From an uncultured Treponema sp. (GTDB lineage: Bacteria; Spirochaetota; Spirochaetia; Treponematales; Treponemataceae), in the NCBI GenBank assembly GCA_937885475.1, contig CAKZZR010000009.1:1-35606 (forward strand): a stretch of DNA of 35,606 bases, given 5' to 3'. The notes beneath the pieces are model-generated. The model did no database searches and was not told where the DNA came from. It worked only from the letters and a program-made list of their open reading frames with translations. Shown piece by piece: positions 6,396 through 16,000 of the stretch (position 1 is the stretch's first letter; each line of letters starts with the position of its first letter). The position numbers were made by a program, and so were the translations under genes.

Positions 6396-8819
6396 ATGAC
6401 TTTAAACGAGATTCAGATTGGGCAGAGCGTTCGGGTTGAGCGGCTGGGCGGAAACGGCGAGCTTAGGCAACATTTTTTGGATATGGGAATTATTCCGGGA
6501 GCGGAGATAACTTTTGTTAAGTATGCGCCGCTTGGAGATCCTATGGAATTCCGGCTGCACGGATATGAGCTTACACTGCGTAAGACGGACGCGGAAAGGA
6601 TTGAGGTTGCTCCAGTTTTTGAGTCAGAGGAGGCTGCGATTTCGCCCCTGCTTGCGCAACCTTCTGTGCGACAGAGCTCAGGACAGGCAGGCTCTGTCAT
6701 CGCTCGGAATGCAGCAATCACCGGGCAAAATGAGGCAAATGGCTTGCATCCGGGCTTGGGCGAGGGCGGTAAGTTCCATGCAAAGGGAGACGGAGCCCCG
6801 CTTGCAGAAGGAACAGTGCTTACATTTGCTCTGGTGGGAAATCAGAACAGCGGAAAGACGACGCTGTTTAATAAGCTTACCGGTTCAAATCAGCATGTGG
6901 GCAATTTTCCAGGCGTTACGGTGGACAGAAAGTCCGGGGCAATCCGCGCTCATGAGAATACGCTCATCACGGATCTTCCGGGCATTTACTCAATGTCGCC
7001 ATATTCGAGCGAGGAACTTATTTCGCGCAACTTTGTTCTTGAGGAAAAGCCTCATGCCATAATCAATATTGTGGACGCAACCAACATAGAGCGGAATCTT
7101 TACCTTACGATGCAGCTTTTGGAGCTGAATATTCCGATGGTCATTGCGCTGAACATGATGGACGAGGTTGCTGCGAACGGCGGTTCAATTGACGTGAATA
7201 AGATGGAGTCAATCCTTGGTGTGCCGGTGGTACCTATTTCTGCAAAGAAAAACCAGGGAATTGAGGAGTTGGTGGAGCATGCTGTTCATGTGGCAAAATT
7301 TCAGGAGCCGCCGCTGAGACAGGATTTTTGCGATAAGACTGCAAACGGCGGAGCAGTTCACCGGGCTCTGCATGGAATCGTTCATTTGATTGAAGATCAT
7401 GCTGAGAAGGCTGGAATTCCGGTGCGTTTTGCGGCAAGCAAGTTGCTTGAAGGCGACAAACTGATTCTGTACAAGCTAGAACTTGATGTGAACGAGAAGG
7501 AAATGCTTGAGCATATTTCGTTGCAGATGGAAGCGGAGCGCTCTCTTGACCGAAGTGCCGCCATTGCCGACATGCGGTATTCTTTTATTTACCGGCTCTG
7601 CGATGCGACCGTAAAGCGCCCCAAGGAAAGCAAGGAACGTGAGCGCAGCCAGCGGCTTGACCGCATTCTTACCGGAAAATGGACTGCGATTCCGGCGTTT
7701 GTTGGCATTATGGCGCTTGTGTTCTACCTTACGTTCAATGTGATTGGCGCATGGCTTCAGGAGCTGCTTGAAGGCGGAATTGACAAAGTTACGGAACTTG
7801 CGGATGCCGCCCTTACAAGCGTTGGAATGAACGAGGTTCTTCACGGTCTTATAATCGACGGAATTTTTGCCGGCGTTGGAAGCGTGCTTTCGTTCCTGCC
7901 GATTATAGTGACGTTGTTTTTCTTTCTTTCCATGCTGGAGGATTCCGGCTACATTGCGCGCGTTGCGTTTTTTATGGACAAGCTTTTGCGAAAAATAGGG
8001 CTTTCAGGAAGAAGTATTGTGCCTCTTTTGATTGGCTTTGGCTGCTCTGTTCCTGCTGTTATGGCAACGCGGACTTTGCCCAGTGAGCGCGACCGTCGCA
8101 TGACCATTCTGCTTACGCCGTTCATGAGCTGTACGGCAAAACTTCCGATTTATGCGTTCTTTGTGAGCGCGTTCTTCCCTGAGCACGCTGGTCTGATTAT
8201 GACGGGCTTGTATCTTATGGGAATTCTTGTGGGAATTTGCGCGGCATTTTTATACAGAAAGACTTTGTTCAAGGGGGAGGCGGTTCCGTTTGTGATGGAG
8301 CTTCCGAATTATCGTCTGCCGGGCTTGCAGAATACGGCGCAGCTTTTGTGGGAAAAGGCAAAGGACTTTTTGCAGCGTGCCTTTACGGTGATTTTTGTTG
8401 CGACGATTGTGGTGTGGTTCCTGCAAAGTTTTAACTGGAAGATGCAGCTTGTTGATGACGCAGAAATGAGCATTCTTGCCTCCGTCGCTCGGCTGATTGC
8501 GCCGATTATGGCTCCGGCGGGGCTTGGGCAGTGGCAGATTTCCGTGGCGCTGGTAAGCGGCTTTATGGCAAAGGAAAGCGTTGTTTCTACGCTGGAAATT
8601 CTGTTTGCCGGCGGCGTGGACGCGATTCTTTCGCCGCTTACGGCAGCGAGCCTTTTGGTGTTCAGCCTGCTTTATACGCCGTGCGTTGCCGCCGTTGCAG
8701 CCGTAAAGCGTGAGCTTGGCGCAAAATGGGCGTTCGGCGTTGTGGTTGGGCAGTGTGCGGTGGCATGGCTTTGCGCGCTTTTGGTTCGTTTTATTGGAAT
8801 TCTTTTGGGAGCCGCATGA
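6396..8819 (+). CDS. feoB: FeoA-FeoB fusion, ferrous iron transporter
   Basis: This 807-residue protein joins a FeoA SH3-like domain (about residues 1-72, with ELRQHFLDMGIIPG) to a full FeoB. The FeoB G domain shows G1 GNQNSGKT (about 148-155), G3 DLPG (193-196), G4 NMMD (253-256) and G5 SAK. The C-terminal half has two gate-like halves rich in membrane helices, including GFGCSVPAVMATR and FMSCTAKLPIYAFF, the conserved Cys-containing Gate motifs. It imports Fe(II) across the inner membrane. The linker (about 73-140) is low-complexity and contains an inverted repeat at DNA level. The ATG at 6396 is preferred because it begins the FeoA consensus; a TTG at 6387 is an alternative closer to the AAGGA. 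The stop overlaps the next gene. Confidence 0.95.
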   Translation: MTLNEIQIGQSVRVERLGGNGELRQHFLDMGIIPGAEITFVKYAPLGDPMEFRLHGYELTLRKTDAERIEVAPVFESEEAAISPLLAQPSVRQSSGQAGSVIARNAAITGQNEANGLHPGLGEGGKFHAKGDGAPLAEGTVLTFALVGNQNSGKTTLFNKLTGSNQHVGNFPGVTVDRKSGAIRAHENTLITDLPGIYSMSPYSSEELISRNFVLEEKPHAIINIVDATNIERNLYLTMQLLELNIPMVIALNMMDEVAANGGSIDVNKMESILGVPVVPISAKKNQGIEELVEHAVHVAKFQEPPLRQDFCDKTANGGAVHRALHGIVHLIEDHAEKAGIPVRFAASKLLEGDKLILYKLELDVNEKEMLEHISLQMEAERSLDRSAAIADMRYSFIYRLCDATVKRPKESKERERSQRLDRILTGKWTAIPAFVGIMALVFYLTFNVIGAWLQELLEGGIDKVTELADAALTSVGMNEVLHGLIIDGIFAGVGSVLSFLPIIVTLFFFLSMLEDSGYIARVAFFMDKLLRKIGLSGRSIVPLLIGFGCSVPAVMATRTLPSERDRRMTILLTPFMSCTAKLPIYAFFVSAFFPEHAGLIMTGLYLMGILVGICAAFLYRKTLFKGEAVPFVMELPNYRLPGLQNTAQLLWEKAKDFLQRAFTVIFVATIVVWFLQSFNWKMQLVDDAEMSILASVARLIAPIMAPAGLGQWQISVALVSGFMAKESVVSTLEILFAGGVDAILSPLTAASLLVFSLLYTPCVAAVAAVKRELGAKWAFGVVVGQCAVAWLCALLVRFIGILLGAA
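6670..6698. repeat. Inverted repeat inside the FeoA-FeoB linker
   Basis: GACAGAGC (6670-6677) and GCTCTGTC (6691-6698) form an 8-bp stem within coding DNA for the variable linker between FeoA and FeoB. The surrounding words resemble dispersed intergenic repeats rather than conserved protein sequence, so the linker may derive from a repeat insertion that kept the frame. That origin is inference. Confidence 0.4.
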
Positions 8820-8956
8820 TGATTGTGAATGTGATTGCCGTTACTGTAATCGTGATTGCCCTTGCCTGTGCTGTCCGCAGCATTGTAAAACGCCGGAAAA
8901 GCGGCGGCTGTGGGTGTGGCTGCGGAAAAGAGGATTGTACGGGCTGCAAACGGTAA
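8816..8956 (+). CDS. FeoB-associated Cys-rich membrane protein
   Basis: The 46-residue protein has one N-terminal membrane helix (VNVIAVTVIVIALACAV), a basic stretch (KRRK) and a Cys-rich tail (CGCGCGKEDCTGC). This is the layout of the small FeoB-associated Cys-rich proteins found right after feoB in many bacteria; their exact role, perhaps handling Fe(II) at the transporter mouth, is not settled. The ATG overlaps the feoB stop (ATGA), which supports translational coupling; a second ATG follows directly at 8819. Short length and the tail are normal for the family. Confidence 0.82.
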   Translation: MMIVNVIAVTVIVIALACAVRSIVKRRKSGGCGCGCGKEDCTGCKR

Positions 8957-9272
8957 ACGGCGCGGAAATCAATTTTATAGGAAGATGCATAAAAAATAGC
9001 GCGAAGGAGAAGTTGCAGACTTCAAAAACACCCATTTTTGTTGCCGCGTAAGCGGCAAACTTTATAAGTTCCAAGGCAAAAATGCGTGTAGCAAGCTAGC
9101 TTGCGGTTTTGAAGGATGAACTTCGACTGTAAGCTATTTTTTTTATACCTATACTCTAAAAATTGATTTCCATGGGTAAACGGCTAGGTCTGTTGTTTTT
9201 CCCGGTATAATCGGGTATGATTTAAACGCTTCTTTATGAGGCGCGATATATTTGAGAACGTGGAGAAAAAAA
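8957..9272. other. Intergenic region between the feo genes and fabZ
   Basis: No supported gene. It contains stem-loops at 9009-9023 (GAAGT/ACTTC), 9041-9058 (TTGCCGC, GTAA, GCGGCAA) and a perfect 14-base palindrome at 9091-9104 (GCAAGCTAGCTTGC). None has a clean T-run directly after it on the plus strand, although T residues follow at 9135-9143, so termination of the feo transcript is unclear. The fabZ promoter lies at the end. Confidence 0.5.
9193..9221 (+). promoter_or_regulatory. Promoter for fabZ
   Basis: TTGTTT (9193-9198) and TATGAT (9216-9221) are 17 bases apart. The spacer contains CCCGGTATAATCGGG (9201-9215), a CCCG/CGGG inverted repeat around a perfect TATAAT that could be a second, overlapping -10 or an operator centred in the promoter. 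Confidence 0.6.
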
Positions 9273-9704
9273 ATGGCATTGACCACAGATATTAAATCAC
9301 TTTTGCCACACCGCGAACCGTTTTTGTTCGTGGATGCAATCATCAGCGCGGACGACAAGGGCTGTGTTTGCGAGCATACCTTTACAGAGAATGAATTCTT
9401 TTTTAAAGGACACTTTCCGGAATATCCTGTAGTTCCTGGCGTAATCCTGTGTGAGACGATGGCTCAGGCGGGTGGAGCGGCATTGCGCTACAGTGGCATA
9501 GTTCCAGCTGACGGACTTTTCTTTTTTGCAACTTTGGATAAAGTAAAATTCCGCAATCAGGTGCGCCCCGGCGACAAGGTGCGTATGGAAATAACATATC
9601 TTCGCACAAGTCCGAAGATGCTTAAGCAGGCCGGCAAAGCCTACGTAGGCGACACATTGTGCGCCGAAGCCGAGTGGATGTGCTTAGTTGGCTCTGCCAA
9701 CTAA
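9273..9704 (+). CDS. fabZ: 3-hydroxyacyl-ACP dehydratase, FabZ type
   Basis: This 143-residue hot-dog-fold protein matches FabZ, which dehydrates 3-hydroxyacyl-ACP to trans-2-enoyl-ACP. The catalytic histidine is in GHFPEYPVVPGV (His47) and the glutamate in LCETMAQAGG (Glu61), with the family's 14-residue spacing. The opening IKSLLPHREPFLFVD is typical. I chose the ATG at 9273 with GGAG upstream; an earlier ATG at 9252 adds only seven basic residues. It supplies the dehydratase step missing from the fabD-fabG-fabF block 3 kb upstream but has its own promoter. The last codons (VGSAN and stop) lie inside a 14-bp hairpin, so the native C terminus may have been replaced by repeat sequence. Confidence 0.9.
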   Translation: MALTTDIKSLLPHREPFLFVDAIISADDKGCVCEHTFTENEFFFKGHFPEYPVVPGVILCETMAQAGGAALRYSGIVPADGLFFFATLDKVKFRNQVRPGDKVRMEITYLRTSPKMLKQAGKAYVGDTLCAEAEWMCLVGSAN

Positions 9705-9898
9705 GCACACAGATTCAAGCAATGCTTGAATCTGAAAACTGCGAAGCAGTTTTTCCACGAGCAGAGTGGGCTGCTTGCAGCGCGGAGCGCAGCGACGCAT
9801 GTGCCTCGTAGGTTCTGCTAACTAGCAGAACCTATGTGTGAGATAATTTCCTAGCACAACCAGAGGCGTAAGCGGCTGATGTGCTTAGTTGGCTCCGC
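9677..9898. repeat. Hairpin array with 21-base direct repeats downstream of fabZ
   Basis: Four strong stem-loops and one small one lie here: 9679-9709 (14-bp stem, triloop TCT), 9710-9734 (11-bp, triloop AAT), 9735-9753 (AAAACTGC, GAA, GCAGTTTT), 9780-9790 (GCGC, GGA, GCGC) and 9809-9834 (11-bp, AACT loop). The word GATGTGCTTAGTTGGCTCTG begins at 9677 and recurs at 9878 as GATGTGCTTAGTTGGCTCCG, one mismatch, about 200 bases apart, so the block may be a duplication-bounded repeat element. Arms differ completely from one hairpin to the next. There is no open reading frame with family similarity. Confidence 0.6.
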
Positions 9899-9914
9899 TA
9901 CAGGATTGATTTAT

Positions 9915-9946
9915 AAAGCAGTTGCTTTTGGGCGGCTGCTTTTTTT
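9915..9946 (+). terminator. Intrinsic terminator after fabZ
   Basis: AAAGCAG (9915-9921) pairs with CTGCTTT (9936-9942) and the T run extends to 9946. Inner G-T pairs lengthen the stem. It ends the fabZ transcript just before the promoter of the giant surface-protein gene. Confidence 0.8.
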
Positions 9947-9947
9947 A

Positions 9948-9976
9948 TTGTCTGAATTGCATTTTAAGCCGATAAT
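9948..9976 (+). promoter_or_regulatory. Candidate promoter for the giant surface-protein gene
   Basis: TTGTCT (9948-9953) and GATAAT (9971-9976) are 17 bases apart, 27 bases upstream of the ATG at 10003. The ATG has no strong Shine-Dalgarno. Confidence 0.5.
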
Positions 9977-10002
9977 GGAAGAGTAGGATTATCATCTTAA
10001 TT

Positions 10003-13000
10003 ATGCAGAGCTGTCGACCTTTCCGGCAATTTCCATTTTCTCGCTTGTTCCGTCATGTTGCGTGCATGGCGGTGATTTTGCTATGCATTGGGGCTGGAGC
10101 GTGGGGAGATATAAACTGGGTAAAATCTGGTAAGGATAGTCATTTATCAAGTGATAGTGACAATGATGCCTATATTGTCAACATTGTAGGAGACTATACA
10201 GTAACTGATTATTGGAAGATAGGTAAGGTTATAATAAATTTAAATGATAACGTAGTAACTATAAAAACGTTAATGTATGGTGTGCAGAATAAATTGAATC
10301 TCAATTGTTCTTTTTTTGTAAAAGGTTCTGGTACACTTATTATTGAAAATTTGATTGCAAATGTGTCTGCAGATTCTTCATCTGAGGCTGGCTCAATTTC
10401 TATAAATGATTATTTAGAGCGAGATTATTTTTCCTTTGAGGCAGATCGTATATCTGGGCAGAATATAATTATAGGAACTGTCTCAAATACAATAAAAAAC
10501 CTTCCCATTAATACCGAACTTAAAAAGTATTATTCTGATGTAACTTCGTTGCAATGGTATGGAAAAGAAGATACAAATTGGAATAATAAAAACAATTGGA
10601 ATATACAGACACTTTCTGATTATACAAAACTTTCAAATGTGTCAGTAGAAATTCCTAGTGGTAGAGAGCATTATCCTATTTTGAATACTGATGAAACAGT
10701 ATATATAAAAGATTTATATATATGTTCAGAAACAAGTTTTAATGCTGGTGCCGGTTCTTTGGTTTTTTCTCCTAATGGAACAATTACAAATTATCTTAAT
10801 GAATCAACCTCATTGGAAATAGGAACCTTGATGGCTCTTGGTAATTTAAATATCAGTGGCAATGGAAACCTTTGCGTGAGAGAAAAACTTGTTTCTCAAA
10901 ATAGCGGAACAATTACTGTTGATGAAAATCAGAGTTTAAGTTTTTTGCAGAAAAATTCATCTATAAGACTTGAATTGAAAGAGGGTAAACTTGATGCAAA
11001 AAAACAAATAGTCGTAGGAAGTAATAATGTTGATACAACGATAGTTCTTGTTTCTGGAGAAGTTGAATGTGCGACATTTGATTATCCTAATACAGGAACA
11101 CATGTTTGTACAATAAATGAGGGAGCTGAACTTTCGATGTCAACCCTATATGGTGATGGTGTTTCAGGAGGAATGACATTTAATGGCGCTGGCATTCTTA
11201 AGATTCCTGGGTCGGGTGCAAATATTAGTTGGGTTGGAAATGGTAATAAAATAAAGACAATTAATTATGACACCTCGGCAGGATTGTCTATAAAGACTTC
11301 AAATTCCCCTACGTATTATAATGTAAGCGATAATGGAAAGAACTCATTTCCATCTCAAAATATAAAAATAACCATGAGAGCCGGAAGAGATAATAATCAG
11401 ACTCCTTGGAGTAATATTGCTTTTCCCTATAAAGTTGAACTTTCAAATGGAAACTTTCAAATAGGGAATGTCAGCTTGGAGACAGGTTTATTTAATTTTG
11501 TAACAAATAAAGATAATGTTGAGAATGTCTATGAATTAAGAACCGATGATACTGTTGATGATGATTATAATGGAGGGTTTACTGTAACTTTTTATGTGCC
11601 AGATGGTAGTGGACTTATTCTTGATGTCCTCTCTTGGTATCATAATGTTCCCACATGGACAGGAGAAACTAGTTCTTCATGGGCGAATACTGCTAATTGG
11701 ACAGGTTTACCTACAGGCTGGACGAACGAAAATTTAAAGACCATGCAAGGGTATGAGGTAAAGATTAATTATGGATGTAATAATTATCCAGTGATTTCTG
11801 ATAGTGATGATATAAGTGTTAAATCGATAAATGTTCAGGGGGGGGCGAAATTTACAATTTCAAATGGAGAATTGAAAACTTCTGCTATTTCGATTGTTGG
11901 TGATTATTCTTTTGAAGATGCCAATTTTACCTACTCCGGTGGCAGTATTTCGGGGCTTGATGGGGGAAAGGCGGATTTTTTTGCGAGGGGGAATTCTGAG
12001 ATTCAGATAACGGCTTCGGGGACGTTTGAGGTGAACAAGTTTTTGCTTGGAGAGGAGAGCGGAACTGATACGCGACCGACGATGTATTTGAATTCTGCGG
12101 GTTTTAAAGTCAATGGGCAATATACAAATGATGGTGGCACCATTCATACAAAACGACCTTTAGGTGTGGAGCTGAGCGTTGTTCCTGCGGACGGTGGTTC
12201 TGGCGTGGTAACGGATGGCGGCACATGGGTTTTTGATGCGCCGGATTCTGCGGATGTGTGCGTTGGTGCGGTTACCAATCTTACTTATAAGAATGTGATT
12301 GTGTATGCGGGGCAGGGCGATACGTACAAAACCTATGTAATGGGGAACATTGCGGCGGATTCGCTTAAAATATATGCTGAAAATGGTTCTTCGGCCAAGC
12401 TGACGGCGTACAATGCTTCGTCTTTTGAGGAGGTGACAATTGATGCACCTGTTGAATTGCATGCCGACATGGAATTTTCTACGAGCAGTAATTCTGTAGA
12501 TTATGATGTGTGTTTTAAGAAGTCTCTTTCTGCGGACGGTTATGACCTTGATTTTTCAGGCCAGGGTTTCGTTCTTTTTTCTGGCGCGGTTACGGCAGAA
12601 ACGCTTACAACGGAGGCTTCTTGTTCTGCGGGACTTGGCGGCTCTGTTACGACAACCGGGGCGCAAACATATAAAGAAGGAACGACTGTTTTTGCTGATT
12701 CAGTGCTGATTGCGGGAACTGCGGGCAGCCCTTCCTTGGTGACATTTGAAAAAAAACTTGATACGGCAGATGAGGCAAGTTCTGCACCGACGGTTACAAT
12801 CGGCTCAGAGGCAATTGCTACTAATGTGGTTTTCAACGGCGCGGTTGGAAGCGAGAGCCCATTGAAAGGAATGACGATTTACGGCAAGACTACGCTAGGC
12901 TCTTCTTGCTCGGCGATAAAAACGAATGGCGAAGGCGTGGCGGTATTTAAGGGCGGATTTGAGAACACACCATCGCTTTTGCTTACCGGTAATGCCGAAA

Positions 13001-16000
13001 TTTACGGTGGAAACACATTTACGTCGTTCATGGTGGACAATTCTGACATTGCTTCTCCCACTACGGTTAAATTTGAACCAAACAAGGCTCAAATCTTCAA
13101 CACTCTGATAACGAGCGGCACGGTTCTTTTTAATGGCAATTCCGCACAGAACGTGCTTACGCTTACCAGCACGGACGGCGCTGAAAAATGGCAGGCAGTC
13201 TTTAAGAATAAGCCGACGAACGAGAATTTTTCGTATACCCGCGTCTCATATGCAACATCTTTGAATGACACTTATAGCGTGAATGCGCTTAGAATTGTGC
13301 CGAACGCATCGCGCGTAAAGGAAGGCGTTGCAAAGTCGACGGAAAATTGGTTTGCAAACGTGTCTTTTAAATGGACTGGCTCGGGTGCTAATGACTTGTG
13401 GACTACTACGGACAACTGGCTGTATTACGACACGGACGACGGTTCCACTTCGCCGGCGGAGACGGTGCCAGAATACACGGCAGGAAGTGGCGAGGACTAT
13501 TCCGTTCTGTTTGACGCTGATTTTGATTTTGCGGCGGCTTTTGCTGGTGTTTCTCCGGCTGTTTCTGAGGTTGTGCTTGGCGGCGTTACGATAAGTGAAA
13601 AAGACTCTGCGGCGGACGGAATTCGGTTTGCGCTTGCTGACGGCAAGCTTACGGCAACCGATTTTACCGCCGGAAAGAACGCCGTTCTTGCGCTTTATCC
13701 GCGCGGTGATTCTCAGACGGCGGCGGATGTGCTTTCTGTTTCTGGAACGAAGACCATTGATTCTTCGGTGGCGGTTGAATATTATGACGGCAATAAGGCC
13801 GTGAGCGGAAAAGCGGTGTATCCGGCGGTGCAGAACGGAATTCAGTCGTTCAGCACTCTTAGGGTGAGTTTGCAGAATGCGTCGTCTTTGCTGTCTTTTG
13901 CGGATGCGGTGAGCGCGACAGACTCGGTAACCCTTGACGGAAGCGGAATCAGTTTTTCTGACCAGCTTACCTTGGGCGCGCCGGGCGGTTCTGCGGCAAC
14001 GCTCAGTGCGTCGGGTAACGTTTCGTTCGGTTCGCTCGTGTGCGAGGCTCCTGGCTCCACACTTACTTTTGCGGCTGGAACGGTGCAGACGGTTTCTACT
14101 GCGCTTACGTTGGTCGGCACAGAATTATCTCCAATTATCTTAAAATCGAACACAGACGGTACGCCGTGGCGTTTGGACTGCTCCGGTGCGAGCGCTCTTT
14201 TAGTACATGATGCGAGCATTTTTGACTCTTATAATATTTCGCTAGATGCACAGGGAACGGCTGTCCGCATAAATACATTCAAGAGTGTTGACGGCGGCGG
14301 AAACGCAGGCTGGAATTTTCCTGGAACGACGTACACGTGGCAAGGGGGTGCGAGCGGCAGCGAAACGGACTGGCAGACCGCCGCTAACTGGTTGCCTGCT
14401 TCTGTTCCGGGGCAATACGCTACCGTCGTCATTCCGGCGACGAGCGCCACGACGAATCCCGTGCTTACGGCAGGCGTTGACCTTGCGCGCGCGAGTGTTA
14501 CGGATGAGGTTGATGGTGCGGAATATGGAAGCTCTCTTGCGGTGCAGGGCGACGCGACTTTTTCTGCCGCGGCATTCCCGCTCACCGTGGGTGCGTTTGA
14601 CCTTGCTTCCGGCGCATCTGCAACCTTCCGTGGTGGTACGCTCGCGGCAGACCGCGTTTCCATAGCGCAAGGCGCGTCGGCGGATTTTGGCTCTTCTTCT
14701 GTTGTTGCCACTGCGCTTATAAACGACGGCGATGTGCGTCTTATTGGCGCTGGGGGGCAAACCGTCGCATCTACCGTAATGACCATAACGAACGGCGACG
14801 GAAGCTCCGTTGAATACTACAGCGACGGCGCGGCGCTTACCGAAACGCTTGCCTGGGGTAACAAATATTCAACGCTGCGTTTTAACGGCACGGCAAACTT
14901 TACGGCGGCAGAAAGCGCCGAAGCTACTCTTGCAGAAATAAAGGCGCAGACAACGCTGGGTGGCTCCGGCGAGGGAGCGCTGACCTTGAATTCCCCGCTT
15001 ACGGTGGACATGAGCGCTTCATCCCACTTTGCCACGCAGATTCCGCTTACGGTAAGCGGCGCGACGGAGCTTAAAGCGGGAACTGTTTTGTTTGGCGCTC
15101 CCTTTGTTGGTGCGGAAGTTACAGTTGACGAGGCGCTTGTTAGCGCAGGCGCGGCATTTACGAGCTCGGATTTTACGATGAAGGGCGGCAGTTTTACAGC
15201 GAACGACACGCTTAGCTGCCAGAATCTTGCATGCTTTGGCGGAACGCTGAGCGCAAACGCCGACATCACGGCAAGCAAGGATATGCTGGTGCTGGGCGAG
15301 GACTATTCTGCGGATGACCCTGTTACCGGAATTTCCGGGCTGCTTGCCTACACCACAAGCCGCGGAGCCACGCTCAATTACGGCAAGGCATTCCCGGCGG
15401 GACCGTATGATGCCCGCATAGCCGTTTCGTCCGGTAAGAAACTGAGCGTGGGTAAAAATTTTTACGTGAACGGAGCGGAACTTGCCGGACAGAGCGCAGC
15501 CGAATGGCTTTTGTGTCTTGCGCCCAATAGAACGGCGCAAAACGGCTTTGCAGAGGCCTACAACTCAAAAGTCTCCTATTCAAAGGTAATCTGTTCTGAC
15601 GGAACTGAAGACGGAAGCCATGCGCAGGTTGCCTCGGAAAATTGCACGGAGATGATTGATGGTTCGTGCGTGAACTGGGATTTTGACGCGCCCACAATTG
15701 CAGAATCGTACACAGTCTATGATGACGTTGTGTATGTTCGCTTTGATCGGGCGATGCGCAATTCCGGCGGGGAATTTGCGGCGGCTCTGACCGGAGGTGC
15801 GGTTTCTTACGGAACGGAAGGCACTTTGGCGCACTATTCGGGCTTTTATGCAGACGCGGAATGCACTACGGCGCTGGCGGTGGCTGAGGACGGCATTACA
15901 GAAGCTTTCATAAAATCGGATGCAACGTGGAATACGGACGCAACGGGAACGAACTCCGGGGCGGACGAAAGCACGGACAGGGGCGGCACTCACCGGACGG

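Noticed and set aside
9677..9898. CRISPR-like array
   Set aside because: Hairpin arms differ from unit to unit, no regular spacer length exists and no cas gene is nearby.
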